Part shown: positions 51,301 to 58,253 of the stretch, piece by piece
How positions within the stretch are numbered: the stretch's first letter is position 1
Layout: each line of letters begins with the position of its first letter
Assembly (NCBI RefSeq): GCF_964340395.1
Contig: NC_135568.1
Location: 12,579,276 to 12,643,275 of the forward strand
Length of the DNA: 64,000 bases
Source: Glandiceps talaboti
Lineage: Eukaryota > Hemichordata > Enteropneusta > Spengelidae
Direction: 5' to 3'
Notes under the pieces: model-generated
Database searches by the model: none
What the model was told of the DNA's origin: nothing
The model's input: the letters and a program-made list of their open reading frames with translations, nothing else
Position numbers and translations under genes: made by a program

Positions 51301-51557
51301 AACACTCAGTTCAAGTGTTGCGGCATCAAAATGCTCACAAAAATGTTCGGAATGTAGAATTTCGGGATAATTTGCATGAAGACCAAAATGTAAGTGAAAC
51401 GATAGTGACAATACAAATGGCCTTGTCGTCATTAATTATGATTTAACATGTGATGACCTTGACCTTTGACCTTCATATTGCAGGATCTTCAAGTCGGACG
51501 CAGTACTACCTTGATAAGAAACCAAACAGAGTACAAATAGTCACAACTTTGAGGTGA
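18170..51557 (+). CDS. MYRIP: Slac2-family Rab27 effector (melanophilin/MyRIP type), 16 exons, 5' incomplete
   Basis: Exons: 18170-18391, 21674-21783, 22336-22470, 25001-25099, 30481-30611, 38034-42389, 42881-43024, 43873-43950, 44457-44531, 45025-45199, 45582-45715, 46088-46249, 47860-48181, 48919-49078, 49321-49415, 51484-51557. All borders are GT/AG and the frame stays open through 2,156 residues to TGA at 51555. Seen: a Cys8 zinc finger, then CEWFYKQ and RFGSAKVVRSLY, the second Rab27-binding segment; near the end, VYMSAGKVFSLEDKV, LEDKVALAIAQVAQSE and VEARIAALNQA, which match the C-terminal region of MyRIP. Family knowledge: Slac2 proteins tether Rab27 organelles to myosin V/VII and actin. 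The first Rab-binding helix and the start codon were not found here. The protein is far longer than vertebrate MyRIP (about 860) or melanophilin (about 600) because of exon 6. I cannot decide between MYRIP and MLPH; it may be the pre-duplication parent of both. Confidence 0.9.
18670..18687 (+). repeat. Run of 18 G
   Basis: Homopolymer in the intron after the zinc-finger exon. Confidence 0.95.
18855..19225. repeat. Tandem duplication of about 175 bp
   Basis: Both copies contain AGGAAAACCAAAG-like, ACTGACAG, GCAGGTGTTGA(G/A)CCCAAAGA, TTAAGGTTTAACCAACTGT and ATCAATATGGCTG. The second ends in an AGGTCAAAGGTCA word (19203-19215). Confidence 0.88.
19793..19840. repeat. (CAGA)n microsatellite
   Basis: Imperfect GACA/CAGA repeats after a short G-rich stretch. 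Confidence 0.9.
20300..20600 (-). repeat. Dispersed repeat family C, inverted copy
   Basis: Complementary to the repeats at 43995 and 56070: AAAATTGATTTTTCGGTCTG, CAGTGAATATATTGTTGGTT, TCTGATCA and CTCTAGTTACAACAGCTATT. About 300 bp; no coding potential. Confidence 0.7.
21330..21600. repeat. Dispersed foldback repeat family D, partial copy
   Basis: Shares AGTCATGAATAT, ACATATGCATATCTGC, GTGAAATCATGAATTGACTC and ATTTCCTGG with the repeat at 43300-43700. Confidence 0.7.
21674..21783 (+). CDS. Exon encoding the second Rab27-binding segment
   Basis: Encodes DMKAQSCEWFYKQIKSRF then RRFGSAKVVRSLYKRKVE. The EWFY and RFGSAKV...SLY core is the most diagnostic part of Slac2 proteins; it corresponds to the helix after the zinc finger that contacts Rab27. 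Acceptor TTTGCAG, donor GTAAGT. Codons are split at both ends (first base completes Arg, last base starts Ser), matching the neighbouring exons. Confidence 0.93.
22336..22470 (+). CDS. Ser-rich linker exon
   Basis: Encodes about 45 residues rich in Ser, Asp and Asn (SDHSNSDSGYDHTNSSPMSS). It follows the Rab-binding domain, where family members have a disordered linker. Acceptor TTTTTCAG, donor GTAAGG, in frame with both neighbours. No domain recognised. Confidence 0.87.
23645..23860. repeat. Three tandem copies of about 68 bp
   Basis: GTTATAG..(C/A)TGTGTA, TATGTGTTGAACTTGAAAGG and TCATTTGTTT recur three times. Confidence 0.9.
25001..25099 (+). CDS. Acidic linker exon ending in a predicted helix
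   Basis: Encodes DSASETESDSDPDSP followed by a helix-like stretch, CQDLEYMVAQLQE. With the next exon (EDIGEAIAKFS) it occupies the place where MyRIP has LAVALRVAEEAIEEAIS, a region linked in Slac2 proteins to myosin tail binding. Acceptor TTTTTGCAG, donor GTAAGT. The myosin-binding assignment is inferred from position and weak likeness only. Confidence 0.87.
25807..26751. repeat. Minisatellite: about 20 units of 48 bp
   Basis: Unit CATAGTCTAGTTCCTATACA + GTATCGTTACCATTTACACC + TCCACTCA. Some units lack CATA (44 bp). Because 48 is a multiple of three, frames run through as 16-residue repeats (SLVPIQYRYHLHLHSH). It lies in an intron and is not coding. Confidence 0.96.
28090..28545. repeat. Three degenerate copies of about 150 bp
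   Basis: Each has TTTTCCATTATGAAAATGGA-type, TTGAAA..(C/G)TG, GGAACCAAAGTACAGG and AAAATAGGG(G/A)T in order. Confidence 0.88.
28770..29212. repeat. Degenerate array of about ten 45-bp units
   Basis: Unit core ACAAAAATCTTACCAACATT + GCTACATTTTATCATCTGGC. It produces Tyr/Ile/Leu-rich open frames that are not genes. Confidence 0.9.
29340..29445 (-). repeat. Dispersed repeat family C, fragment
   Basis: TTTTCAGTGAATATATTGTT, TTTCTGATCA and CTCCAGTTATAACTAGTGCA match the inverted start of the family seen at 56070. Confidence 0.65.
30481..30611 (+). CDS. Exon after the helix (EDIGEAIAKFS)
   Basis: Encodes EDIGEAIAKFSIGIQVPKDA and then a short linker ending GSGRSHSRRR. It starts with a codon split with the exon at 25001 and ends exactly on a codon (CGG|GTAGGT), so the next intron is phase 0. 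Acceptor TTTGTTGCAG. It lies 5.4 kb after the previous exon and 7.4 kb before the giant exon. Confidence 0.87.
31900..32490. repeat. Degenerate array of about four 135-bp units
   Basis: Units share CATTTTCTGTGTGTGAAATA, TTTCACTCATATCA, AGAGAAAATTT and AAATATAAAATACAAATT, TTAATTATTAATCCACTTTT. Confidence 0.85.
33770..34150. repeat. Tandem duplication of about 190 bp
   Basis: Both copies run GAGTCA, GATCATT, TTTGACAGC(C/T)AGACA, CAGAATGTGGCT, GGTATCGGC and ATAGGTGAGCA-type words. Confidence 0.9.
34660..35720. repeat. Degenerate array of about fifteen 60-bp units, two alternating types
   Basis: Type 1: TTTTTGCTAAGGCATGAAAA + CCTGATATGAGGAC. Type 2: TTTTGCGAAGGCATTAAAAC + TGCAAACACAGACAGTGGG. 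Both continue AAAATCTGTAAATTTTAGAT. The two types alternate for most of the array, so the true unit may be a dimer of about 120 bp. Confidence 0.88.
37000..37650. repeat. Degenerate array of about seven 85-bp units
   Basis: Shared words: TTGAGTTGAAATAAAA, CATTAGAATTT, AAATTATAAACA, GAACTA, AATTTATTTCTGAATCATCA. Confidence 0.85.
38034..42389 (+). CDS. Giant acidic repeat-bearing exon (1,452 codons) of the Slac2 gene
   Basis: Acceptor TTTTCCCCACAG ends at 38033 and donor CAG|GTAGGG follows 42389. Frame stays open into the intron on both sides, but the acceptor and phase place the true start at GGC 38034, not the ATG at 37974. In order: basic start (KHHRRKHFSRD); a KVRF PP1-docking-like motif (38232-38243); Ser/Glu-rich stretch; three or four DERYHILSDSD-type units (39450-39770); a PPSY motif (40059-40070); nine 35-residue repeats (about 40875-41790); an Asp run from GAT codons (42082-42138); a Pro/Lys-rich end (PTPPPSPKASPKKK). 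Overall strongly acidic and probably disordered. Length is a multiple of three with phase-0 introns on both sides, so skipping would keep frame. I recognise no domain, and vertebrate family members lack this insert. Confidence 0.92.
42480..42765. repeat. Tandem array of 60-80-bp units just after the giant exon
   Basis: AGATTTTACCTACTTACCAC + CCTTAACAAAAACACTGG + GAGGGAACCCTGGTAAAATG, four degenerate copies starting about 90 bp after the donor of exon 38034-42389. Confidence 0.88.
42881..43024 (+). CDS. Coiled-coil exon (48 codons)
   Basis: Encodes MRELHDQVEELEAVISRLEK, a clear heptad pattern of about three turns, then a Ser/Glu-rich tail. Phase 0 at both ends (TTGTATCAG| and CAG|GTATAT), so it could be an optional cassette. 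The opening ATG is internal, not a start. Confidence 0.88.
43300..43700. mobile_element. Foldback element, family D
   Basis: Left part has GGAGATTTTTGTTGTGGGCC + ACATTGCCTCATTGGAGTCA; the right part carries the inverted counterpart (ATGGCCCACACCAAAGATCC, CTGACACCCATAGC). Arms of about 60-100 bp around a core with CATGAATATTCATGA words. Partial copies at 21330 and 61300. Confidence 0.65.
43873..43950 (+). CDS. Small phase-0 exon (26 codons)
   Basis: Encodes GQQLVVAEVNFQPEDRPVTD and six more residues. Acceptor TTATTTTCAG, donor CAG|GTAAAA, phase 0 at both ends. MyRIP has a similar VNFNP-type stretch in its C-terminal half, but the match is too short to rely on. Confidence 0.8.
43995..44362 (+). 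repeat. Dispersed repeat family C, long copy
   Basis: Matches 56070-56412 over about 340 bp: GCTGCATTAGTTGTAACTGG, TATTCACTGAAAATTGTTAA, ACCCAAAAATCAATTTGATT, GTCAATACTGTTCA, CAGTTTCAAAAAAATGCACT. SINE- or MITE-like; terminal structure not resolved. It lies between two Slac2 exons. Confidence 0.8.
44457..44531 (+). CDS. Small coiled-coil exon (25 codons)
   Basis: Encodes EQLVEDVQALEEELLEATVD plus five residues, again with a heptad pattern. Acceptor TTCATGCAG, donor GAA|GTAAGA, phase 0 at both ends. Confidence 0.85.
44640..44800 (+). repeat. CTCF-like word cluster 1
   Basis: Three CTAGAGGGCACT / CCACTAGAGGGCACTG / CCACTGGAGAGGGCT words about 50 bp apart, each followed by TTTAT(C/T/TA).. text, so a degenerate tandem array. 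Confidence 0.75.
45025..45199 (+). CDS. Exon matching the MyRIP region before the coiled coil
   Basis: Encodes SAASAVRMITDTALKVISST followed by EKFISDEQ and an acidic tail. It resembles the MyRIP stretch YSAVSLCNISTEVLKVINAT in the C-terminal actin/myosin-binding half: spacing and the LKVI..(S/A)TE core agree. Acceptor AATCACAG, donor G|GTAAAC, ending one base into a codon. Confidence 0.9.
45582..45715 (+). CDS. Linker exon before the conserved C-terminal coiled coil
   Basis: The first two bases complete a Glu codon. It encodes KQHWLDIKLEVMEPDITVEP and ends DEVAAIEER. In MyRIP the matching place reads LDEQLTSLEENVYLAAG, with ..IEER|VYMSAG formed here across the next junction. Acceptor CCTCAATAG, donor AGG|GTGAGT, phase 0 at the end. 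Confidence 0.88.
45745..45905 (+). repeat. CTCF-like word cluster 2
   Basis: Five units: CCACTAGAGGGTGG, CCACCAGATGGCGCT, CCACTAGAAAGCGCT, AGTAGAGGGCACT, ATTAGAGGGTACC, mostly followed by ATTTATTATT. Starts about 30 bp after the donor of exon 45582-45715. Confidence 0.75.
46088..46249 (+). CDS. Conserved MyRIP-type coiled-coil exon
   Basis: Encodes VYMSAGKVFSLEDKVKQLEN then a spacer and LLDLEDKVALAIAQVAQSER. It follows MyRIP residue by residue over VYLAAGTVYGLEGQLTELE and LADLEDQVATAAAQVHHAE. This is the best evidence that the 3' exons belong to the same Slac2 gene as the zinc finger at 18.2 kb. Acceptor CTGCCAG, donor CAG|GTAAGG, phase 0 at both ends. Confidence 0.94.
46835..46925. repeat. 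(GTCT)n microsatellite
   Basis: Imperfect CTGT/CTCT repeats. Confidence 0.95.
47365..47455. repeat. (GATAT)n-type microsatellite
   Basis: ATATGATATGATATGATATA and variants (GGTACAGTACGGTATGATAC). Confidence 0.92.
47860..48181 (+). CDS. Exon with end of the coiled coil and a basic tail region
   Basis: Opens with VLSVEARIAALNQAS, matching MyRIP ISDIESRISALTIAG, then runs into a Pro/Arg stretch (SPVLPPRRIQ) and a Lys/Ser-rich part (KKKGFLKRLTSPLKSR). Basic tails of this type fit actin filament or membrane binding. Acceptor GGCAACAG, donor G|GTAAGT. Confidence 0.9.
48330..48482. repeat. 33-bp minisatellite carrying copies of an exon-donor junction
   Basis: About five units of AGGAGTCCAAATATACAAGT + GACAAGTAAGTTA. 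The part ATACAAGTGACAAGTAAGTT is identical to the true exon/intron border at 49065-49084. More copies follow that border (49085-49195). Confidence 0.92.
48919..49078 (+). CDS. Basic exon with a PKA-type site; donor lies in a minisatellite
   Basis: Encodes Lys-rich residues, then KKSKHRRRGSVKGIAAMFEK and RSSKDTSDK. RRGS fits a protein kinase A site. Acceptor ATCTTGTAG, donor AA|GTAAGT at 49079. The last about 20 bp of the exon plus the donor belong to a 33-bp repeat with copies in the introns on both sides (48330-48482 and 49080-49195). Confidence 0.88.
49080..49195. repeat. Downstream part of the 33-bp minisatellite
   Basis: Four diverged copies (GGAGTCCAATTATACAAGTG, GGGGTCCAAAGGTACAAATG, GGAATCCAAATATACAAGTG) directly after the splice donor at 49079. 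Confidence 0.9.
49321..49415 (+). CDS. Ser/Gly-rich exon near the C terminus
   Basis: Encodes STGKSGSASGQSVREPSGDS and RSEQPGERSFK. Acceptor TCTACATCAG, donor G|GTAAAC. Split codons agree with both neighbours. No domain recognised. Confidence 0.83.
50380..50740. repeat. Array of seven units of about 54 bp
   Basis: Unit AAAGGTCACATTTCCATATA + TGGCCAAGTAGGTCA(C/T)AT + (C/G)TGGTTATT. It contains CCATATATGG, which fits an SRF/CArG box, and AGGTCA words. Located in the last intron. Confidence 0.93.
51460..51472 (-). promoter_or_regulatory. DR1 nuclear-receptor-type word inside the last splice acceptor
   Basis: TGACCTTTGACCT (AGGTCAAAGGTCA on the minus strand), with a third TGACCT directly before it. 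It sits just before the acceptor at 51483 and forms most of its pyrimidine tract. Binding is inferred from consensus only. Confidence 0.35.
51484..51557 (+). CDS. Terminal coding exon with stop
   Basis: Encodes SSSRTQYYLDKKPNRVQIVT then TLR and TGA (51555-51557). Acceptor CATATTGCAG. The stop overlaps a donor-like word (TTGAG|GTGAAG at 51554/51555), so a longer isoform that splices out the stop cannot be excluded. The 3' UTR begins with a 63-bp tandem array. Confidence 0.8.
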
Positions 51558-51585
51558 AGACATCAAAATGGAAAACTTTAGGTCA

Positions 51586-51925
51586 GTGATTTTAGGAAGG
51601 AAGTGTTAATTACCGTCAACAAATGTGATCACAATCAGTAATGTCATGAAGAACGCAACAAGCTATTACATCATCAACAGATGTGCTCATAGCCTGAGAT
51701 GTCATAAAAAAGAGCACAATAACCTGTGACATCATCAGAAAATGTGATCCTAACCAGATGTGAAGAAAGAACACAACTTGTGACATCATCAAAGGATGTG
51801 ATCATAACCAGAGATTTCAGGAAGACCACGTTAATGTATGGCATCATCAGAAGACGTGATCACACCCTGGGATGTCATAAAGAAAGAACACAATAACTGG
51901 TGACATCATCAAAATATGTGAAATG
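51586..51925 (+). repeat. 63-bp array at the start of the 3' UTR, about six units
   Basis: Unit GTGACATCATCAAAAGATGT + GATCATAACCAGAGATGTCA + TGAAGAACACAATAAC. Begins about 30 bp after the stop codon, so it should be transcribed. Confidence 0.9.
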
Positions 51926-52241
51926 TGCTTGATGGAATACCAGCATCTGAAACCCTTTATGCAATCACTGCCAAAATATTTCTTTTTTAATCTGACTTAT
52001 CATACATCACCTAAATTAGCTTTCTGATCGGCTCAAAAGGGGGAAATACTGTTTGTGTTTCTACAACAACCAAGTGAGTGTCTTTTGTAATGTACATATT
52101 TAGTGTCCATATTAAAGGGTAAAGTAGTAATATTTAGTATATATCTACACTTACAGGATATAATATAGGCGATACATTTTAAAAATATTTATTAAATTAC
52201 ATTAGAACTGTCACTGGCAAATGTACTTACGCTACAGTGAA

Positions 52242-52254
52242 AGGTCAAAGGTCA
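52242..52254 (+). promoter_or_regulatory. DR1 nuclear-receptor-type word
   Basis: AGGTCAAAGGTCA, perfect DR1 half-site pair, in the presumed 3' UTR. A further perfect copy is at 19203-19215. Confidence 0.3.
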
Positions 52255-52489
52255 TGTCACACCACATCTGTCATCCTGGATTCATAATCCATGGCAGATA
52301 CTAGTTTTCAGTATCTCATCTAATCTCAACCATTCTCATATTAGCTCACTCTCGATTGAAAGACAGAAATTTTACATCTTGGGTTGTGTCAGCCATCTTT
52401 CTTATGCTGTGTCGTACTCCTTATTGGAATGAAGCAGCAGAAAGAGCTGGTTGGTTGTCATACTACTTTCACCTGGTTTATGTGCATAT

Positions 52490-52870
52490 TACTCAATATT
52501 AATTTACATGCAAATTACCATATATTGTAGCATCCAACACCTGATTCTTCAATATATGCTGACTTTAATTGCAAGTACCACATTGTAGAACCTAACACCT
52601 GTTGACACACTGTAGGTTCATTTTCAAATAATTAACATAGTGTAGCACCAAACACATGTTTATACAATATCTGTTGACTAATAAATTACCATATTGTAGC
52701 ACTGAACACCTGTCAACATAATGTCAGTTGTAAATTACCATATCGTAGCATCTAAAACCTGTTGACATAATATCTGGTGTTGATTGGGACATTACCATAT
52801 TGTAGCATGTAACATCTGGATTACAATACCTTGCGACTTGCAAATTACCATATTAGGATCTAACACCTGC
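52490..52870. repeat. Degenerate array of about six 60-bp units
   Basis: Shared core AAATTACCATATTGTAGCA + (C/T)CTAACACCTGTTGAC, in the presumed 3' UTR. Confidence 0.88.
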
Positions 52871-53439
52871 TTCAGATACAACATTTAGAAAAAAAATGTC
52901 AAGCTTGCTGTTAGTCATCCTCCATGGGCTGTGTCTGGTTCCGTAGGGAATGAAATGGCCAAGAGGAAGGACCAGCACTCAGGCTAACATCAATTCAGAC
53001 TAGTTAGGAAACATCTGATGAAGCTCACCTCCAGAGGGCGATATATCAAATGTATTCAGAATTTGAAATCATAAACAAATGTTTGATCAATATGTGGTTT
53101 TGAACTCAAGGTGGTGCTGTAACAATCCCAATTGCAGGCCGGGTGAGGTCACTAGTAGCATATTATGTGGCCATTTGACGACTTGTACTCCAATGATGTG
53201 TTTAGCAGAACTTTATTAAGTAAACGAAACATACTTCATTGGAAACTGAAAATATGTAAAATAACAGCAATAGCTAATACACTTTTTATATTACAACTTT
53301 TTTGATAGAAATAGAAAAAAAAACATATAAAAATGGTCAACATTTCAACTTGGCATACACAAATATTTGTATCGGACTATATGTAATACATTTAGTTAAC
53401 ATTGTGGTGTATAGGTATGTGAATTTAGAATTAGTCACT

Positions 53440-53770
53440 CATTAGTCATCATTTTGTGTGTACTATGTCATCAATCTAAGGAGTATGCCAGTACATTCAA
53501 ATTTACCGAAAATCCTGGAAGTCTTACGGATTCCTTAGTTCTCAAATAGTGTGTACTATGTCATCGATTTTTGGAGACAACTCAGTGTATTCAAATTTAC
53601 CCTTGAAATCTTATGTAGCTCATGCATCATCAAATGGTGTGTACTATGTCATCAATTTTGGAGACAACTCAGTGTATTCAAATTTAATCTTGAAGTCTTA
53701 TGTACATGTAGCTCATGTGTCATCAAATAGTGTGTACTATGTCATCAATTTTTGAAGACATCTCAGTATA
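53440..53770. repeat. Array of about four units of 80-100 bp
   Basis: TGTGTACTATGTCATCAATT + TTGGAGACAACTCAGTGTAT + TCAAATTTACC recur with GTAGCTCATG(C/T)(A/G)TCATCAAAT. Confidence 0.9.
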
Positions 53771-55350
53771 TTCAATTGTCTTCAAATTCAAAAATTACCT
53801 TTTTATACTTGTCTTTTGGGAGTGGATTATGAGTAATTTGGAAACGGGATGAATGAGAAATATGTGATGGGGACAGCAAAATGATGCAGTCTTAGAAAAA
53901 CAGAAAATTAATCTTGTCATCCTCAAACAATATAAAAAAAAAACTGGAATAAAAATATTTGAGTCTCCAAGCAAATTACAAGAATGCATGCATGCATGAC
54001 TATAAGTTTACTCCTTTTGATGACAATACTTATCATGAGTAAGTTAGGTGGCCTTAACCTAGCATGTTGATCTTTAACCCTCAACTTCCTACCTTGAGAA
54101 TCACTATAGTAACCACACTTTTTGAAATCTGGATTTGAAATATTAATATATGCAATCATAAATTATAGCCATTAGAAAGGAAGCAAAAGTTAAACCACAA
54201 ATTCTCCCCACTGCCCATATTTTGGTATAAGATGAAATTTTTTTTTTTTTTTTACAGAGAAATGACACCACTTTGGTGTAATAATCAAGAGTATCGGAAA
54301 TTGGGGAAGGGGATCAAAACTTTGGGAACATTTTATACTCTGTATATATATAAAAGGGAAAGAGATGTATTAATGTCTGAATAGGTAGAAAATCCAAGAG
54401 CAAATTTTTCATTTTGGTGATGCGTTTCAGATGGTGCCGTATATGTGTAAAGAAAGCCATGGTCGGTACGACAATGAGAAAATCTCATGCTTTGAATATC
54501 GTAAATTCCTTTCGATTTTGTCTGTAGTTGTAAGATTGGATGAACAAAGGAAGTTTTCTTACGAGAATATTAACAGGAAGACAACCAAAAACAAGGAAAA
54601 AACAGAGAAAAATTTTTTACTGCCTGAAAGCCACCACTGCCAAGAGTGTATATAATTATGTTCTCATATTATAGATTCCAGTTTTTGTGTACTTGTATGT
54701 TAACTTATGTATTCATGTATTTTATGTTTTCAGTATTTGGCACATTTTGATGTTTGTATGTTGTGGTGGTTTAGTGTCATGTTGTGCTTAGTTTTGACAA
54801 TTGTAGTAGCCGTATGATTATTTTTATGTGCAATAACACAGACTTTAAAAGTTTAGAGTTTGTGTGTACAATTTTTCAGAAAAAAACTCAAATAATTCCA
54901 GTATTATTATTATCACATTAAGAAAACTAGCACCACCATTTTGTATTGCAATCCTGCTCTACAGAGATGGAGTTGTTACTTGTCGTTGGTTTTCAAAAAT
55001 AGTCTAGGTTAAAGGTCAGTGATGTCATAATGTGTCAAAGGTCATATGTATGGTATTAATTTTTGATAGTGTCATATTTTCGTAATTTGATTTGCTATAT
55101 TTTGTCATTGCTTTGGCGCAGCAATGTAATCATGTATTCAAAAAAGTGACAAGTGTTTTTGTAGGCCCCCCTCCTCCCATCGCTATGTACTAAGAATGAC
55201 AAGCATTACTTCATCATAGCCCACCCCTCCCCCATGTACATGTAAATAATGTTGTCATGGAGGTGTAGCTATACTCTAGTGTATCTTACAAATTCAATAA
55301 TTCCATGTTTGTATAAAAAAATAAAAAATTGTCATTTTATCCCTGAATAA

Positions 55351-57483
55351 ATCTAATACAAAAAATGCCCTTTTTTCAAAATAGAAACAATAATATTGTG
55401 GAGTACACAATTAAAACGGAGACAGAAATACATTTTCTTTCACCGAGAGTCTTAGTTTTATTAAAAGACAAATAATTTTAGGATGTCTCTTCTCAAAAAG
55501 TATGATATACATAGGATGTGAAATAAAATGAACAACCCACCAAGATAAACATAGATAAGGAATAATTCTTCAAAAGTTAATCATTTTAAGATGCCGATGG
55601 TTTCTTGAACCCGAAAATCTGAAAATTGTTTATGTACAAAACATCCACAAGAATTATAAATTTTTGCCATGCATTTGGAGGAATTAATGAAAAGTCTACT
55701 CACAGAGTCAAAAAATGTCGTAGAAAAGAATAATTTGAATAACTATGAACCTAGAGTCCATGAACATTCATTACATTGTGAAGAAGGTTGTGTACTTGGC
55801 AATAAAGTCCTGCATTTATTACGACTTATACAACACTTTTGTCCAAAAATTGGGACGTTGATTTTTAGACTTCTTTGTTTCATCATTACATGTTAGAATT
55901 ATTTCCACATGCACTTTATGTTCATAGAGTTTTATAAACCAGTTAATACTTTTTTGAAAAATCACAAAACGTCTCAACTTTTAGGTTCAATTTGGGTGTG
56001 TCCCAGTACACAGGTGACAACTCAGTGGAGTCCTGAAGCTCTGTATTTATATGTTTGAAAACATATTAAAGCTGCACTGGCTGTAACTGGAGTGTCATTT
56101 TTCGATCAGACAACTAACAATATATTGACTGAAAACTGTTAAAATACCAATTATGAGACATTGTACGTGATTAGGGGTCAATCATATCCATAATTAGTAC
56201 AACATAAGGCGGGAAATCACGCCCAAATTAGGGTGCTGAATTTTAGGTACAGACTCAAAAATCAATTTGATTGGATTTATTGCTCCATACCATGTATACA
56301 GCTACACAAATACATTTAGCCATAAGATAAATCAATACTGTTCATGAATAACAATGAAATGAATGTCATTATATCAAACAAAACAGTTTCAGAAAATTTA
56401 TCGATATATGCAAATTAGTTTCATTTTGTCACCATTATTTATATTTTGTATTTATTTCTATTTATGTCCACCATATTTACAGTTACACAAATATTTATTT
56501 CATTACGACTTGTTTATATTCATCAAGTGTTGAAAAGATGAACAATGAAAATTTGCATATCCAGGGTGACAAACAAACAAAACAGTTTGTACTACTGTAA
56601 TTAGTTACATTGGGAAATATTTGATCAGACTTTTTGCTTTAATGGAAAATGATTTTAAGAATTGTTTTTCTTGTCCTGCCAAATCTTGCTCTCTTTTTTT
56701 GATAATTATTGATGTAAGGTGCTGGAATATTTCTTTCCTTCCATTTTGGTAGGGCAGTATCACTTTGCATATTGTTTTTTGTAAAACAAAAGAATTTTTA
56801 AAGTGGCCACAAGGGAGTCGAAATTCTCATCTATTGTACCATGAGATGGGAATTCGTGGTTGCAATGTAGAACACACCACAAAACTTAGAAAAGGTGTTT
56901 ATGGATACCATTTATCTCTGTGCAATTGATGAATCAAAAGTGGGGATTGTAATAATAAAAATTTTGATCAGAAATTCCCGACTGTTTTCATGTTGATGAT
57001 GTGTATGTGTGGCAAGTTCAATAGAGTGTAGTACAGTGTGGTATGGTTACATACATATTGAGGTATAACACCTAAAAAATGATGGATCAGTTGGGTCCGT
57101 TAAAAAAAAATATAAAAAATAAAATAATGTATGTGTACATGTTGCTGATACCAAAATAGACATTGTCTAAACAAAGACACTGGGCGCTTGCCCATGTGAG
57201 GGCGCTAATCCAAGTAGGTACGGTACTGTCAATTCATAATCATACTTAAACAGTCTGAATAACTTAGAAATGACAATTAAATCAGAAGGAAATTTTGAAC
57301 CATTTTTTAAAAATTTAAATTCCCAAATTTCAACAAATGATAATTTTCACTCAGAGATATACACTCTAGGGGTGTCAATCATAACACCAGTGATGTTTTG
57401 ATTTGTCCTAATCCTGCCATAGAGGGCGTCATTTCAAAAATTGTTTTGCCTTATTTAAGAAATATAGGGTCGATTGGGTTATG
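55351..57483. other. Intergenic region, mostly featureless
   Basis: Apart from repeat family C at 56070 and AGGGCG words near 57200 and 57424, nothing is supported. The open frame 55669-55896 (75 residues) has no recognisable family, acceptor or donor and is not called. Confidence 0.5.
56070..56412 (+). repeat. Dispersed repeat family C, long copy
   Basis: GCTGCACTGGCTGTAACTGG, CAATATATTGACTGAAAACT, GACTCAAAAATCAATTTGAT, TCAATACTGTTCATGAATA and AAACAGTTTCAGAAAATTTA, in the same order as at 43995. Confidence 0.8.
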
Positions 57484-57931
57484 AGAAACAGCATTAAAGG
57501 GGCACAAGCTGAGTGAAACCATTAAAGGGGCACAAGCTGAGTGAAACAGCATTAAAGGGGCACAAGCTGAGTGAAACAGCATTAAAGGGGCACAAGCTGA
57601 GTGAAACAGCATTAAAGGGGTACAAGCTGAGTGAAACAGCATTAAAGGGGCACAAGCTGAGTGAAACAGCATTAAAGGGGTACAAGCTGAGTGAAACAGC
57701 ATTAAAGGGGTACAAGCTGAGTGAAACAGCATTAAAGGGGTACAAGCTGAGTGAAACAGCATTAAAGGGGCACAAGCTGAGTGAAACAGCATTAAAGGAG
57801 CACAAGCTGAGTGAAACAGCATTAAAGGGGTACAAGCTGAGTGAAACAGCATTAAAGGGGTACAAGCTGAGTGAAACAGCATTAAAGGGGTACAAGCTGA
57901 GTGAAACAGCATTAAAGGGGTACAAGCTGAG
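57484..57931. repeat. 30-bp satellite, 15 units
   Basis: Unit GTGAAACAGCATTAAAGGGG + (C/T)ACAAGCTGA; one unit is 28 bp. Units differ almost only at the C/T position. Both strands stay open for about 140-150 residues only because the unit is 30 bp. The last unit is continuous with the end of the MITE at 57916. Confidence 0.97.
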
Positions 57932-58253
57932 TTTATAAGTTTTTACTCATGTGAAAATACTTAAACAAAACCACATTCTAGTATAATGTTAATGTCAATG
58001 CATGTCTTCGATAACATTACGGTTGTCTTCTGGCATGATTGCAGAGGACGGATTTCCAGAAATGTTTTTGATACGTATGATAAAACACATCATCGGATCA
58101 TCTATGGATTATATCTTGATACCAGGTTTGAGTCCAGTCAATTGCAAGTGCTGATGAAGTGTGCATCAGTAAGTACAATAATGCAAGTACCTTTTATTTT
58201 ACATATGCAGCAAAATCTACGCCCAAATACATATAAATTCAGCTTGTACCCCT
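57916..58253 (+). mobile_element. TTAA-flanked MITE, family B, copy 2
   Basis: TTAA at 57912-57915 and 58254-58257; terminal inverted repeats AGGGGTACAAGCTGAGTTTA and, inverted, AGGGGTACAAGCTGAATTTA. Interior matches 15249-15599. No transposase. The element's left end is the same text as the unit of the adjoining 30-bp satellite. Confidence 0.85.

Larger units (their letters stand above)
51558..55350 (+). other. Probable 3' UTR and downstream flank of the Slac2 gene
   Basis: No coding exon recognised. The stretch holds three tandem arrays (51586-51925, 52490-52870, 53440-53770), a DR1 nuclear-receptor-type word at 52242 and one CCAGAGGGCG word near 53032. Poly(A) signal candidates AATAAA occur at 52680, about 53947 and about 55320; the sequence alone does not show which is used. 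Short open frames at 54431-54655 and 55669-55896 show no family likeness. Confidence 0.4.

Noticed and set aside
55669-55896. 75-residue frame with several Cys/His
   Set aside because: No recognisable family, no splice borders, isolated in AT-rich DNA.
57451-57938. 140-150-residue frames on both strands (LKGHKLSETA / LMLFHSACTP repeats)
   Set aside because: The 30-bp satellite keeps any stop-free frame open; no start context, splice sites or composition typical of a gene.
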